Shown: positions 34,254-44,919, counted from the stretch's first letter. The stretch: 64,000 nt of DNA from Sphingopyxis sp. PAMC25046 (GCF_004795895.1 NZ_CP039250.1:1984001-2048000), one strand, 5' to 3'. The notes: a model not told the origin generated them from the sequence alone. Translations and numbers: made by a program.

Positions 34254-35150
34254 ATGGACGGCGAATCAGGATTACGAAGAGGGGTCGAGAGCAGGCTGGA
34301 ATTCATCGAATTCCGGTTGTTCTGGGAAGGCCACGTAAACCGAAGCGACATCGTCGAGACATTCGGGGTTTCGATCAATCAGGCGTCAGCCGATCTCAAC
34401 AGATATCTGGGTCTGGCCGAGACCAACATGGTCTACGACAAAAGCGCACGGACCTATGTGCGAAGCTCTTCCTTCAAGCCAATCTTCCATAAGCCTGACG
34501 CCGAGCGGTACCTCACCCAGATCCGGTCGATAGCTGACGGGATCATTACTCCTGACGATGCCTGGATCGGCAGCGTTCCGGGGTTTGCTTGCGCGCCAAC
34601 ACCTGCCCGCGGTGTGTCTGCCCCCATTCTCCGAGCGGTCGTGACCGCGATCAAGCGCAAGGAAGCACTCGAGGTCCTTTATCAATCGATGTCCTCGCCG
34701 GATCCGTCCTGGCGCTGGATCGCGCCGCATGCCTTGGTCTTTGACGGGTTCAGATGGCACGCCCGGGCCCACTGCGTCCGTAGCGGGGAGTTCAAGGACT
34801 TCGTCCTGTCCCGCATCGGAGAAACGCGCGCGAGCAAGGCTAGCGAGGAGACAGCTTCGCGCGATCATGATTGGCTCGATGACATTGACCTCGTCATCGC
34901 GCCCCACCCTGAACTGAGCGTCGGCCAACGAAAGGCAATCGAACTCGATTATGCGATGGAAGGGGGTAGGGCGACCATCCCGGTCAAGCGCGCGCTCCTA
35001 TATTATGCGCTCAAGCGGCTTGGGCTCGACACCGACCCGTCGGCTCGGCGGCCTCAGGATCAGCAGATCGTTTTGTTGAATGCCGACGCGATCAACTCTG
35101 CACTGCGAGCTGAAACCTCCGCTCAGACACACGGAGCGCAGGATGCTTGA
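34254..35150 (+). CDS. brxR: BREX WYL-family regulator BrxR
   Basis: 298 residues from ATG 34254; GTG 34203 would add 17 unconserved residues. An N-terminal winged helix (FIEFRLFWEGHVNRSDIVETFGVSINQASADLNRYL, about 12-47) is followed by a WYL-like middle domain (RKEALEVLYQSMSSPDPSWRWIAPHALVFDGFRWHARAHC) and a C-terminal WCX domain (RKAIELDYAMEGGRATIPVKRALLYYAL). This matches BrxR, the dimeric repressor encoded at the front of many BREX islands. It overlaps brxF by 8 bases. Promoter candidate TTGGCG (34158) - 17 - CTTAAT (34181). Confidence 0.85.
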   Translation: MDGESGLRRGVESRLEFIEFRLFWEGHVNRSDIVETFGVSINQASADLNRYLGLAETNMVYDKSARTYVRSSSFKPIFHKPDAERYLTQIRSIADGIITPDDAWIGSVPGFACAPTPARGVSAPILRAVVTAIKRKEALEVLYQSMSSPDPSWRWIAPHALVFDGFRWHARAHCVRSGEFKDFVLSRIGETRASKASEETASRDHDWLDDIDLVIAPHPELSVGQRKAIELDYAMEGGRATIPVKRALLYYALKRLGLDTDPSARRPQDQQIVLLNADAINSALRAETSAQTHGAQDA

Positions 35151-35601
35151 GCACCTTCAGCAATTGGTTGCCGATGCGGCGCAGCTCAACAGCAAGTTGG
35201 TCCTCGTCGTTGCGAATTCTGGAGGAGGCAAAACCGCTCTGCTCGCCGAATTCGCTAAGACCCATGATCTGCAGATCATAAATGTCGGTAGCGAACTCTC
35301 GAACCTGCTTCTTCCAATCCCGTCTTCGCAAAGAAGCTTCGAGGTGTTGGGCGTATTGAGGGGCATGCTGTCGCATCACCGCGATCGCGGGGTAGTCGTA
35401 CTCGACAATATCGAAGTCATGTTTGATGCAGAATTGAAGATAAATCCCTTCGATACGATCAAACGCTTGGCCCACGCTATGACAGTCGTCGTGGCGTGGC
35501 CGGGAGATTTCAAGGATGGCCGCCTGCTTTACGCAAAAGTGGGTCATCCCGAGCACTGCGATGTCGCCGTAGATGGCGCAATCGTACTTGAGTTGAACTG
35601 A
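35143..35601 (+). CDS. brxF: BREX type 3 P-loop protein BrxF
   Basis: 152-residue small ATPase specific to type 3 BREX. Walker A ANSGGGKTALLAEF at residues 24-37; a Walker B-like strand RGVVVLDNIEVMF at about 84-96. Short, soluble, without extra domains. It overlaps brxR upstream and precedes brxC by 20 bases. Its presence is what separates type 3 from the commoner type 1 set, which has BrxB instead. Confidence 0.88.
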   Translation: MLEHLQQLVADAAQLNSKLVLVVANSGGGKTALLAEFAKTHDLQIINVGSELSNLLLPIPSSQRSFEVLGVLRGMLSHHRDRGVVVLDNIEVMFDAELKINPFDTIKRLAHAMTVVVAWPGDFKDGRLLYAKVGHPEHCDVAVDGAIVLELN

Positions 35602-35622
35602 GCTTTGAGAGGAATTTTGGAG

Positions 35623-38600
35623 ATGTCCATGCAGTATGGCGATCTCATTCAGTTTGAACCGATTGAATCGGTCATTCAGCTTCTGGACGCGAACCGTCCG
35701 GACGAAGCGAAGAAGCTCGTCTCGACCTACGTGATTTCCGACGATATGGCCGAGCGCATCGCAACGCAGATCGTCCCGCAGCTGTCGTTCGACGAAGCCG
35801 TCGATCACAAGGGACTTCTGGTCGTCGGCAACTACGGTACGGGTAAATCGCACCTCATGTCCGTGTTGTCGCTCGTCGCCGAGGATGCCGCCTACGTTCC
35901 CTTGATCCGTCATCCCAAAGTGGCTGAAGCCGCGGCAACGATCGCCGGCAAGTTCAAGGTCCACAGGATCGAAATCTCTAGCCAGATGTCCTTGCGCGAC
36001 ATCATCACGCAGCAGCTGGAACTTTTCCTCGAGAAAAACGGCGTCAGCTTTTCCTTCCCGCCTGCGGACCAGGTGATCAACAACAAGGCGGCCTTTGAAG
36101 AGATGATGGCCGCGTTCGCGGAAGTTCATCCGAACCAGGGCGTGCTGCTCGTTGTCGACGAATTCCTTGAGTATCTGCGGTCTCGCAAGGATCACGATCT
36201 GGTTCTCGATCTCTCGTTCCTTCGCGAGATTGGTGAAGTCGCAAAGCATCTGCGTTTTCGCTTCGTGGCCGGTGTTCAGGAAGCCATCTTCGACAGCAGT
36301 CGTTTCCAGCATGTTGCGGACAGCCTGCGCCGCGTGAAGGATCGCTTCACCCAAGTGCTTCTCGCACGCCAGGACGTGAGCTTCGTAGTCGCCGAACGTC
36401 TCCTCAAGAAGACCGCCGATCAGCAGGACAAGATCCGAACGTACCTCACCCCGTTTGCAAAATTCTATGGCTCAATGAACGAGCGCATGGACGAGTATGT
36501 CAGGCTCTTTCCTGTGCATCCCGACTACATCGGAACGTTCGAGCGGCTGGTATTCACCGAAAAGCGTGGCGCTCTCGTAACCTTGCGCGATCAAATCCAG
36601 GCGATCCTGAAGGATGAAGTTCCGAGCGATCGGCCAGGCCTTATCGGCTACGACAAATTCTGGGACACCGTCACGTCGAACTCCGTCCTTCGCGCGGACC
36701 CCAACATTGGTCCGGTGCTGAAGGTATCTGAAGTCCTCTCGGAGCGCGTGACGAAAGCTTTCACGCGTCCTGCATACAAGCCCATGGCACTGCGCATCAT
36801 CGATGGCTTGTCGGTGCATCGCCTGACCACCGGCGGCGACATCTACGTTCCGGTGGGCCCCACTGCCGAAGAGCTTCGTGACACCCTGTGTCTCTTCCAG
36901 CCTGGCATTGAGGACATGGGTGGGGAGCCGGAAGCCGACTTGCTTTCGCTCGTCCAGACGGTGCTCCGCGAAACGCTCAAGACGGTGAACGGGCAGTTCA
37001 TTTCGAAAGCTCCCGACACCGAGCAGTACTACCTCGATCTCAAGAAGGACGTGGACTACGACGCTCAGATTGAGAAGCGCGCCGAAGCGCTGTCGGATGA
37101 TGCGCTCGATCGCGCCTACTACAGCGCTGTGCGGCAGCTAATGGAGCGCACCGACGAAACGAGTTACGTGACCGGTCACCAGATCTGGCAATACCAGATC
37201 GAGTGGCAGGACCGTCGCGTCGAGCGCAACGGTTACCTGTTCTTCGGGGCGCCGAATGACCGTCCCACAGCCCAGCCCGAGCGCGATTTCTACATCTACT
37301 TCATCCAGCCATACGATCCTCCGCGCTTCCGGGATGACAGCAATGGTGACGAAGTCTTCTTCCGCCTAAAGGGCAGGGATGACGTGATCGATCGTCACCT
37401 CTCGTTTTATGCTGCGGCGCAGGACCTTGCGTCGACGGCGAGCGGCGGCGCGAAGTCGATTTACCTCGACAAGGCGAAGGATGCCCTCCGGGACATCAGC
37501 AAATGGCTGCAGGAAAAGCAGATGACGGCCTTCGAGGTTTCGTACCAAGGGAAGGCCAAGACCCTGCAGGATTGGGCCAAGGGGGTTTCGCTGCGGGATA
37601 AGGCGCGCCTCGGACCTGATGAGCGCATCAATTTCCGTGATGTGGTCAACGTCATCTCTGGTTTGGCGCTCAACAACCAATTTGCGGAAGACGCGCCGGA
37701 ATATCCCGCCTTTTCAGCTCTGGTGACTGAAGCGAACCGCAAGCAGCTGGTCAGCAACGCCTTGCGGGCACTGGCGGGCGGAAACCGCACGAAAGATGCC
37801 ATCATTATTCTCGACGGCCTTGAAATGCTCGATGGCGACCGGATCGAGCCCACTCGCTCGCGCTACGCCAAGGATGTTCTCGATAGATTGACGGCCAAGG
37901 GGCATGGTCAGGTACTTAACCGAAGCGAGCTGCTGAGCGGCGACGGCGACGTGGAATTCTTCTCGCCAATCAAGTTTCGACTTGAGCCCGATCTCTTGGT
38001 CACGGTGCTCGGAGCATTGGTCTACGCAGGCGACATCGTTCTCGCAGTCACTGGAGATAAGATCGATTCCGGCAAGATATCTCTGCTCGCTGAGCGCTCG
38101 CTGGATGACCTGAGCCAGTTCAAGCATGTCGAGGCTCCGAAGGAAATCAACGTCGCGATCCTTCGATCGCTATTTGAGTTGCTAGGCTTGCCGCCGGGGC
38201 TTGCTCAGCAAGCGACCCAGGGTTCCGACGAGCCGGTCAAACTGCTGCAGGAAGAGGTTGGAAAGCTCACCCGCCGCGTTCTTGGCGCGACAACCGATAT
38301 GTCCGGCAGGCTAAGCTTCTGGGGGCAGTCGCTCTTGCGCGATGAGGAAATCGCTGACCGGCGAAGCAAACTCGAGAGTCTGAAGGCGTTCTCTGAGAGT
38401 TTGGCCCCCTACAATACGGTAGGCAAACTCAAGAACCTTCGGATCGGGTCTGAAGACATTGCTGTGCAGACCAAGAATCTCGAAACGTTGAAAGCCATAG
38501 AGGGCCTTCTCGACCTTGTGGCAGAGCTTGGCGCAACGGCTGGCTACCTATCGCAGGCTGAGATGGTCCTGTCGCCTGATCATGCATGGGTTAAGCAGGC

Positions 38601-39354
38601 TAAGGATGCTCGCAAGCAGCTTCTCGAGAAGCTTGCTGCGGATAGCGGGGTTCAGAATGCCACCGATTATAGGCAGACCCTGGCCAAGCTCAAAAAGGAT
38701 TACGTTACCGCCTACGTTGGGCAGCACAGCGCTGCGCGACTGGGCCTTACCGAGGACAAGACAAAGTCTTCGCTTCGCAAAGATTCTCGACTTGTCGCTT
38801 TGCGCGCGCTCGCCGGAATCTCGCTTATGCCAACCAGCCAGTTGACTACTTTCGAGGAGAAGCTGGACAAGCTCAAGAGCTGCCCATCGTTGGTGGAATC
38901 TGATCTTTCAGCCGGACCTGTGTGTTCGCATTGCGGTTTCCGACCAGCGAATGAGCAAGGTGACTTGCTGCCCGCCGCCAATGTCTTGAAGCAGCTCGAT
39001 GACGAGCTTGACCGGCTAATCAACGGCTGGAGTCAGGCCCTTCTCGACAATCTCGAAGACCCGATCATCCAAGAGAACTTCGATCTCCTTAAGCCGGCGG
39101 CACGAAGCCTCGTCGAAGGGTATATGTCGTCGAAGGTTATTCCCGAACCGGTCACGCCAGACTTTGTGGCGGCTATTCAGGAGGCCCTGTCAGGCCTTGA
39201 AAAGATAAATGTCAGTGGGGAGGATGTAAGGCAGGCGCTTCTGCTTGGCGGCTCGCCTGCAACGCCGGAAGATCTTCGCAAACGGTTCGAGGCATTCTTG
39301 AACGACCGCTGCAAAGGCAAGGACACTACCAAGCTTCGCTTCGTGGTCGATTGA
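35623..39354 (+). CDS. brxC: BREX large P-loop ATPase BrxC (PglY family)
   Basis: 1243 residues from ATG 35623 (GAGAGGA site). Large AAA-like ATPase required for BREX defence and modification. Walker A VVGNYGTGKSHLMSVL at about 67-82; Walker B-type GVLLVVDEFLEYLRSR at about 172-187. The long middle is helical with possible coiled coil (about 890-1090). A cysteine cluster (CPSLVESDLSAGPVCSHCGF, about 1087-1106) may bind zinc. Size is normal for the family. Its protein-binding role in assembling PglX/PglZ complexes is inferred from other types. Confidence 0.92.
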   Translation: MSMQYGDLIQFEPIESVIQLLDANRPDEAKKLVSTYVISDDMAERIATQIVPQLSFDEAVDHKGLLVVGNYGTGKSHLMSVLSLVAEDAAYVPLIRHPKVAEAAATIAGKFKVHRIEISSQMSLRDIITQQLELFLEKNGVSFSFPPADQVINNKAAFEEMMAAFAEVHPNQGVLLVVDEFLEYLRSRKDHDLVLDLSFLREIGEVAKHLRFRFVAGVQEAIFDSSRFQHVADSLRRVKDRFTQVLLARQDVSFVVAERLLKKTADQQDKIRTYLTPFAKFYGSMNERMDEYVRLFPVHPDYIGTFERLVFTEKRGALVTLRDQIQAILKDEVPSDRPGLIGYDKFWDTVTSNSVLRADPNIGPVLKVSEVLSERVTKAFTRPAYKPMALRIIDGLSVHRLTTGGDIYVPVGPTAEELRDTLCLFQPGIEDMGGEPEADLLSLVQTVLRETLKTVNGQFISKAPDTEQYYLDLKKDVDYDAQIEKRAEALSDDALDRAYYSAVRQLMERTDETSYVTGHQIWQYQIEWQDRRVERNGYLFFGAPNDRPTAQPERDFYIYFIQPYDPPRFRDDSNGDEVFFRLKGRDDVIDRHLSFYAAAQDLASTASGGAKSIYLDKAKDALRDISKWLQEKQMTAFEVSYQGKAKTLQDWAKGVSLRDKARLGPDERINFRDVVNVISGLALNNQFAEDAPEYPAFSALVTEANRKQLVSNALRALAGGNRTKDAIIILDGLEMLDGDRIEPTRSRYAKDVLDRLTAKGHGQVLNRSELLSGDGDVEFFSPIKFRLEPDLLVTVLGALVYAGDIVLAVTGDKIDSGKISLLAERSLDDLSQFKHVEAPKEINVAILRSLFELLGLPPGLAQQATQGSDEPVKLLQEEVGKLTRRVLGATTDMSGRLSFWGQSLLRDEEIADRRSKLESLKAFSESLAPYNTVGKLKNLRIGSEDIAVQTKNLETLKAIEGLLDLVAELGATAGYLSQAEMVLSPDHAWVKQAKDARKQLLEKLAADSGVQNATDYRQTLAKLKKDYVTAYVGQHSAARLGLTEDKTKSSLRKDSRLVALRALAGISLMPTSQLTTFEEKLDKLKSCPSLVESDLSAGPVCSHCGFRPANEQGDLLPAANVLKQLDDELDRLINGWSQALLDNLEDPIIQENFDLLKPAARSLVEGYMSSKVIPEPVTPDFVAAIQEALSGLEKINVSGEDVRQALLLGGSPATPEDLRKRFEAFLNDRCKGKDTTKLRFVVD

Positions 39355-39385
39355 TCGCGCGCTTCCCCGATTTCCTGAAAGATTG

Positions 39386-42109
39386 ATGATGAACGGCCAA
39401 TTGAAGATGAACGCGAAAAAAAGCAGCGCCTCGGTTGAATGCCTTGGTATGACATTCTCTGATGATCACGAACGGCGTCGGCATTTTTTGGCAATACTGG
39501 CCGATATGCTCAAAGATCCCGCTTTCCGTGAACAGGAGGGGTTCCCTGAAGGCTCGGACGAGGCAATCTTAGCCCTATCAAATCCACCGTATTACACGGC
39601 TTGTCCGAATCCTTGGCTGTCAGAATTCATCAAAACCGTGGGGAAGCAATTCTCGGAAGATGATGATGACTACAGCATTTCATCATTCTCTCTAGACGTC
39701 GTTGAGGGAAAAAATGACCCATTGTACGCGGTGCCATCCTACCACACCAAAGTTCCGCCGAAGGCGATTGAAAAGTACATTGAGCATTACACAAAGCCTG
39801 GTGAGATAGTTCTCGATGCATTTTGCGGCACGGGTATGACCGGAGTTGCTGCATTGAACTGTGGTCGTTCTTCGGCCGGTCGCTCCGCTTCGAGTGGGTC
39901 CGCTCGAAATGTTATTTTGATTGATTTGTCGCCGGCAGCAGCGTTCGTCGCGAGCTTTATGGCGGCTCCCCTGGCAGAGATCTTAGATGAAGGTGAATCC
40001 GGTTCGTTAGGAGAATTCATATCTGGAGAGGTTCTTCCCTTGTATGAAGTGCAAGGTAAGAATGGCCAAATATTTGATTATGCCGTTTTTTCCGAGTGGG
40101 GCGAGTGTGATGACTGTGGTCATCAATTTCTCCTCTATGACCACATAATCGATCATTCAGTTCCTGCGATAAAATCGGAATACGACTGCCCTAGTTGTGG
40201 AACTCTCATCAAGTCCCGCGCGGCGAAGCGTGCGTTCTCCACTGAGTATGACCCTTGGATCAAATCTCAGACCCGCAGCGCAAAAACGTCTATGGTTCTG
40301 TTGTCACGCCGGGTAGGGCAGCAAGCAGTTAGGCTTGTGCCTTCAGAGGCGGATGTCTCGTTCTATAATGAGATAGGAGAAAGGTCGGTTCACCTTATTC
40401 CGCAACCGCTCAACTATTCGCACATGACGCACGAGCGCAATAACCTTCCAGAATACTGGGGGATAACGCATATCCATCATTTCTTTTCGAAGAGGAATTA
40501 TGTCGCTCTCGACAAAATCGCGGCGATATCAGAGGATGAAATGCGACGCTCTGCGCTTTTTTGCGCGCTGACGATCTTGGAAAATAACGGGACCCGTCGA
40601 AACAGGTTTTACGTCGATAAGCGTAGGCCTAATGGATCTCCAATTGGCCCCCTCTCTAACACACTTTATGTTCCTAGTCTTCAGACCGAGACCAATATTG
40701 GGCGCAAGGTAAATCAGACTCTAAAAAGCATAGAGAAGGTCAGGCATTTATGGCCTAGAAATAATGCCTTTGTTTCGACGCAAAGCGCGACAAGTTTTCC
40801 GCTAGTTCCGGACAATTCCATCGATTTTATTTTTACAGATCCACCTTTCGGTGGAAATATTAATTATTCAGAGCAGAATATTTTGTATGAGTGGTGGTTG
40901 CAAGTTTTCACGAATAACAAATGTGAGGCAATAACTAATAATGTTCAGCAGAAAGGGATCGCGGAATATGCGAAGTTAATGGAGTTGGCTTTCAAGGAGT
41001 ATTATAGGGTTTTAAAGCCTGGGCGATACATAGTTGTTGAGTTTCATAATTCAGCCAATTCTGTTTGGAATGCAATCCAATTTGCTTTGGAGAAATCGGG
41101 ATTTATCGTTTCCAATGTGGCTTTGCTCGATAAGATTCAAACTACACTCCACCAAGACCATAAGGCGGCGGCGGTAAACAAGGATCTTGCGATCACCGCC
41201 TATAAGCCCAAGCCGGGTGTGGAGGCGGAGTTGCTATCAGTTGGGACCGAAACGCAAGGAATATGGTCTTTCGTCTCTGAGCATTTGAAATGCGTTCCGG
41301 TCACGAAAGCGGTTGGCGGCGAGCTAGCCTTCGTATCCGAAAGAGATCCTAGAGTTCTTTTTGATAGAGCGGTTGCCTGGTTCGTGAGGCACGGAGTGCT
41401 AGTTCCGCTATCTCACCAAGAGTTTCTCGCTGAGGTGAACTCGAGATTCAGCATTCGCGATGGTATGGTCTTTTTGCCGGGACAAATCGATGAGTATGAT
41501 CGGCGGCGGGCAAGAGATGCTCAAGCCCCTCAGATTGAGCTGTTCGTGTCAGACGAAAGATCGGCTATCGATTGGATAGCAGATTTTCTGCGTCGCAGGC
41601 CGTCCACTTATCAGGAAATCCATCCAGAATTCACCTCGCAACTCGGGGCGGGTTGGAAGAAGCACGAAGAACGTCCTGAACTGGCGGAGCTGCTGGAAGA
41701 GAACTTCCTTCGCTTTGATGGTTCAAATGATGTTCCGAGCCAGATTCACAGCTATCTTTCTTCCAATTTCAAGGACCTGCGCGGTTTGGAAAAGGATGCT
41801 CAACGTCTCAAGGTTAAGGCAAAAGATCGCTGGTATGTACCAGATCCAAGCAAAGCGAGGGATTTGGAGCAAAAGCGCGAACGGTCATTGCTGAAGGAGT
41901 TCGAGAGCTACAAATCGGCTCCAGGACGACGGCTCAAGGAGTTTCGTCTGGAGGTTTTGCGGGCTGGCTTCAAAACGGCGTGGGCCGGCAAGGACTATAA
42001 GACCATCATCGGTATTGCCCAAAAGATCCCCGATGAGGCGCTGCAGGAAGATGAGAAGCTCCTTCTCTGGTACGATCAGGCACTCACTCGCATGGAGGCT
42101 GATGCGTGA
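39386..42109 (+). CDS. pglX: BREX type 3 DNA methyltransferase PglXI (DUF1156-like)
   Basis: 907 residues. Adenine-N6-type methylase that marks host DNA and takes part in phage exclusion. SAM motif LDAFCGTGMTGVAAL at about 143-157, catalytic FTDPPFGGNINYSE at about 483-496 (DPPF in place of the more usual DPPY). A zinc ribbon (CDDCGH about 241, CPSCG about 268) lies between them, as in DUF1156 proteins. The middle of the gene is visibly more AT-rich than its neighbours and uses codons such as AAT, ATA and GAT more. Overlaps the helicase start by 4 bases (GTGA). Confidence 0.92.
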   Translation: MMNGQLKMNAKKSSASVECLGMTFSDDHERRRHFLAILADMLKDPAFREQEGFPEGSDEAILALSNPPYYTACPNPWLSEFIKTVGKQFSEDDDDYSISSFSLDVVEGKNDPLYAVPSYHTKVPPKAIEKYIEHYTKPGEIVLDAFCGTGMTGVAALNCGRSSAGRSASSGSARNVILIDLSPAAAFVASFMAAPLAEILDEGESGSLGEFISGEVLPLYEVQGKNGQIFDYAVFSEWGECDDCGHQFLLYDHIIDHSVPAIKSEYDCPSCGTLIKSRAAKRAFSTEYDPWIKSQTRSAKTSMVLLSRRVGQQAVRLVPSEADVSFYNEIGERSVHLIPQPLNYSHMTHERNNLPEYWGITHIHHFFSKRNYVALDKIAAISEDEMRRSALFCALTILENNGTRRNRFYVDKRRPNGSPIGPLSNTLYVPSLQTETNIGRKVNQTLKSIEKVRHLWPRNNAFVSTQSATSFPLVPDNSIDFIFTDPPFGGNINYSEQNILYEWWLQVFTNNKCEAITNNVQQKGIAEYAKLMELAFKEYYRVLKPGRYIVVEFHNSANSVWNAIQFALEKSGFIVSNVALLDKIQTTLHQDHKAAAVNKDLAITAYKPKPGVEAELLSVGTETQGIWSFVSEHLKCVPVTKAVGGELAFVSERDPRVLFDRAVAWFVRHGVLVPLSHQEFLAEVNSRFSIRDGMVFLPGQIDEYDRRRARDAQAPQIELFVSDERSAIDWIADFLRRRPSTYQEIHPEFTSQLGAGWKKHEERPELAELLEENFLRFDGSNDVPSQIHSYLSSNFKDLRGLEKDAQRLKVKAKDRWYVPDPSKARDLEQKRERSLLKEFESYKSAPGRRLKEFRLEVLRAGFKTAWAGKDYKTIIGIAQKIPDEALQEDEKLLLWYDQALTRMEADA

Positions 42110-44919
42110 CGCATGAGGGCCGCGGGCATGGCATCGGCGACTGGTGTTGGCATGCGAGGCATGCCGCACCGTGTCGTGTCGTGGATCGGGAAGAGATATG
42201 GGGCGAGATTGCCTATCGGGTCTGGTTGCCCGGCAAGGATGCTGTTGTCCGCGCCCGTACGAGTGATTTGAGCTCGCTGGAGTCCGTCCAGCCAACATCC
42301 GATGAAATCTTGCACACCGCAGCGGCGGCAAAGCTGTTGGACGCTCTCGAAGACAATCTGCTTCTGGCACCCATTCAGTCCAGCGTGGTGCCGTTACCTC
42401 ACCAGCTTTACGCCCTCAATCGCGTGATGAGCAGGGACAGAATTCGGTATCTGCTGGCCGATGAGGTTGGCCTAGGTAAAACGATCGAAGCTGGTCTCAT
42501 TCTGCGGGAGCTCAAGCTACGGGGGATGGCCAAACGCATTCTTATCGTGGCCCCAAAGGGCTTGGTAAGACAGTGGCAGGCCGAAATGCGTCTCCATTTC
42601 GGGGAACACGTTCAGTATATCGAGCCATCCGAGCTTTCCGCGTTTCGCCAATGGCGCCGCGACGAAGAGAACCTCTGGCGTCTCCACGATCAGGTGATTT
42701 GCTCGCTCGATTCCGTGAAGCCACTTGAGGCAAGGCGTGGCTGGAGCATGGAGCAGCTAAGCACGTATAACCGAGAGCGTTTTGAAGACCTGATCTCAGC
42801 ATCCTGGGATCTGGTCATCATCGACGAAGCGCACAGGATGGGTGGCAGCACTGATCAGGTTGCGCGATATAAGTTGGGCGCGGCACTTTCGGAGGCAGCG
42901 CCTTACTTGCTGCTGCTATCGGCCACGCCGCACCAAGGCAAAACCGATCAGTTTCATCGCCTCATGCAGCTGCTCGACCGGGATTCCTTTCCGGATGAAA
43001 CCAGCGTTTCGAGTGACCGCGTGCATCCATTCGTCGTCCGTACCGAGAAGCGCGTCGCGATCGATGCGGAGGGGCGTCCGCTATTCAAGCCGCGACTGAC
43101 GCGTCTCTATCCCGTCGCGTGGAGCGACCGGCACTCGGCACAGCAAAAGCTCTACGAGGCGGTCACAGACTATGTGCGCCATGGATACAATCAGGCGATG
43201 GCGGCGAAGCAGCGGCATATCGGCTTCCTGATGATCCTGATGCAGCGCCTCGTCACATCGAGCACCGCGGCAATCCGAACAACGCTCGAAAAGCGGCAGG
43301 CAATGCTTGAGCAGCCGGACCTTCAACGATCCTTGTTCGAGACGGCCGACGTGGCTGAGTGGTCTGAGCTTGATGGCCAAACGCAGGTGGATTTGGCCGT
43401 GCAGACGAGGGGCTGGGAACTCGAAAAGGCTGAGGTTGAGACACTTCTGGAGTTGGCGCGATCGACCGAAGCACAGGGTTCAGATGCGAAGGCCGAAGCG
43501 CTCTTGGAATTGATCTACAAGCTTCAGCAAGAAGAGAACGATCCGGAGCTGAAGGTCCTCATCTTCACCGAGTTCGTGCCCACGCAATCGATGCTAGCTG
43601 ACTTTCTGGAAAGCCGGGGTTTTTCGGTTGTCACCCTCAACGGGAGCATGGATATCGATGCGCGTACGCGCGCCCAGCAGGCCTTTGCCCACGAAGCCCG
43701 GGTATTGGTTTCCACTGATGCTGGCGGCGAGGGGCTCAACCTCCAATTTTGCCACGTGATCGTGAACTTCGACATGCCATGGAACCCTATGCGCGTTGAA
43801 CAGCGCATCGGTCGCGTGGACCGTATCGGGCAACCCCATGTTGTGCGGGCGATCAACTTTGTCCTCGAAGACACCGTCGAACACCGGGTGCGCGAGGTCC
43901 TCGAGACCAAGTTGGCCGTGATTGCTGAAGAGTTCGGTGTCGACAAGGCAAGCGATGTGATGGACTCGGTCGAAAGTGAGCCGCTTTTCGACGAGTTATT
44001 CGTCCACGGCTTGCAGAATCCCGATGCTATCGAAGACGAATGCGATGCGGTCGTCGCGCAGCTTCGAAACACTATCGCTGATAGCCGGCAGGACAGCGAA
44101 CTTCTATCGGACAGCCATGAGCTTGATGCCGGTGACGCGCGCAAATGGCGGGATCATCCTGCCCAGTTCTGGCTGGAAAGAGCAATCACGACCCGTTTGC
44201 CGGCTCGCGGCGGTCTTGCCGAAAAAGACGGCAATGCCTGGCGCGTTCGATGGCCGGATGGAAGCCAATCGGCCAAAGTTTGCTTCGATGCGCGTACGGC
44301 CGAAGAATATCCCGAGCTGGAATGGGTTACACTTGAAGACCAGCGTGCGGGCGCTCTGATCAGCGATCTGCCACGCTGCGTGCCTGGTCAGCCTCTGCCC
44401 ATCGTGCGGCTTACTGGACTGCCTGACAGCGTGCAGGGCCTGTGGTCGCTCTGGGAAATTAGCATTGCGGCCGATGATTTCAGTCGCAGGCGATTCCTCC
44501 CGGTCTTCATCAACGAGGAAGGGCGCTCTTTCCTTCCGACAGCAAAGCGAATTTGGGACCTGTTACTGACCGAACAGATCGACCGTCATGGAATGTTGGA
44601 TGGCGAGGAATCCGGCAAGTGGTTCGCCCGATCGAAAGATGCCGCTATCGCTCAAGGTGAGCGCCAGTTTTCCGAACTGGTTGCAGAGCATGCGGAGCGG
44701 CTGCTGGAAGAACGCGAACGCGCCAAATTCGCGTTCGATGTGCGTCACCAAGCCATTGGACGCGTCGGTCTTCAGACCGTGAGAGACTTTCGGCGAAATC
44801 GTCTGGAAGCCGAATTCGATGCCCGGATGGCGCAGCTGAGCGCAGCCGAAGCCTACACCCCGGACATTAGTGCGGTCATGATGCTGCGCGTCGGTTCGTC
44901 GGGAGATCATGCAACATGA
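42106..44919 (+). CDS. brxHII: BREX type 3 helicase BrxHII (SNF2/SF2)
   Basis: 937 residues, GTG start overlapping pglX. Walker A LLADEVGLGKTIEAGLIL (about 115-132), DEAH in VIIDEAHRMGG (about 238-248), and the C-terminal helicase lobe with LVSTDAGGEGLNLQFCHVIV and RVEQRIGRVDRIGQ (motifs V and VI). The SNF2/RapA-like arrangement is what type 3 BREX carries in place of the other helicases. Probable DNA translocase; the ATG of pglZ overlaps its last codons. Confidence 0.93.
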   Translation: MTHEGRGHGIGDWCWHARHAAPCRVVDREEIWGEIAYRVWLPGKDAVVRARTSDLSSLESVQPTSDEILHTAAAAKLLDALEDNLLLAPIQSSVVPLPHQLYALNRVMSRDRIRYLLADEVGLGKTIEAGLILRELKLRGMAKRILIVAPKGLVRQWQAEMRLHFGEHVQYIEPSELSAFRQWRRDEENLWRLHDQVICSLDSVKPLEARRGWSMEQLSTYNRERFEDLISASWDLVIIDEAHRMGGSTDQVARYKLGAALSEAAPYLLLLSATPHQGKTDQFHRLMQLLDRDSFPDETSVSSDRVHPFVVRTEKRVAIDAEGRPLFKPRLTRLYPVAWSDRHSAQQKLYEAVTDYVRHGYNQAMAAKQRHIGFLMILMQRLVTSSTAAIRTTLEKRQAMLEQPDLQRSLFETADVAEWSELDGQTQVDLAVQTRGWELEKAEVETLLELARSTEAQGSDAKAEALLELIYKLQQEENDPELKVLIFTEFVPTQSMLADFLESRGFSVVTLNGSMDIDARTRAQQAFAHEARVLVSTDAGGEGLNLQFCHVIVNFDMPWNPMRVEQRIGRVDRIGQPHVVRAINFVLEDTVEHRVREVLETKLAVIAEEFGVDKASDVMDSVESEPLFDELFVHGLQNPDAIEDECDAVVAQLRNTIADSRQDSELLSDSHELDAGDARKWRDHPAQFWLERAITTRLPARGGLAEKDGNAWRVRWPDGSQSAKVCFDARTAEEYPELEWVTLEDQRAGALISDLPRCVPGQPLPIVRLTGLPDSVQGLWSLWEISIAADDFSRRRFLPVFINEEGRSFLPTAKRIWDLLLTEQIDRHGMLDGEESGKWFARSKDAAIAQGERQFSELVAEHAERLLEERERAKFAFDVRHQAIGRVGLQTVRDFRRNRLEAEFDARMAQLSAAEAYTPDISAVMMLRVGSSGDHAT

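Noticed and set aside
35092..36354. 420-residue minus-strand frame opposite brxF/brxC
   Set aside because: Antisense to the Walker motifs of both BREX ATPases; no recognisable domain.
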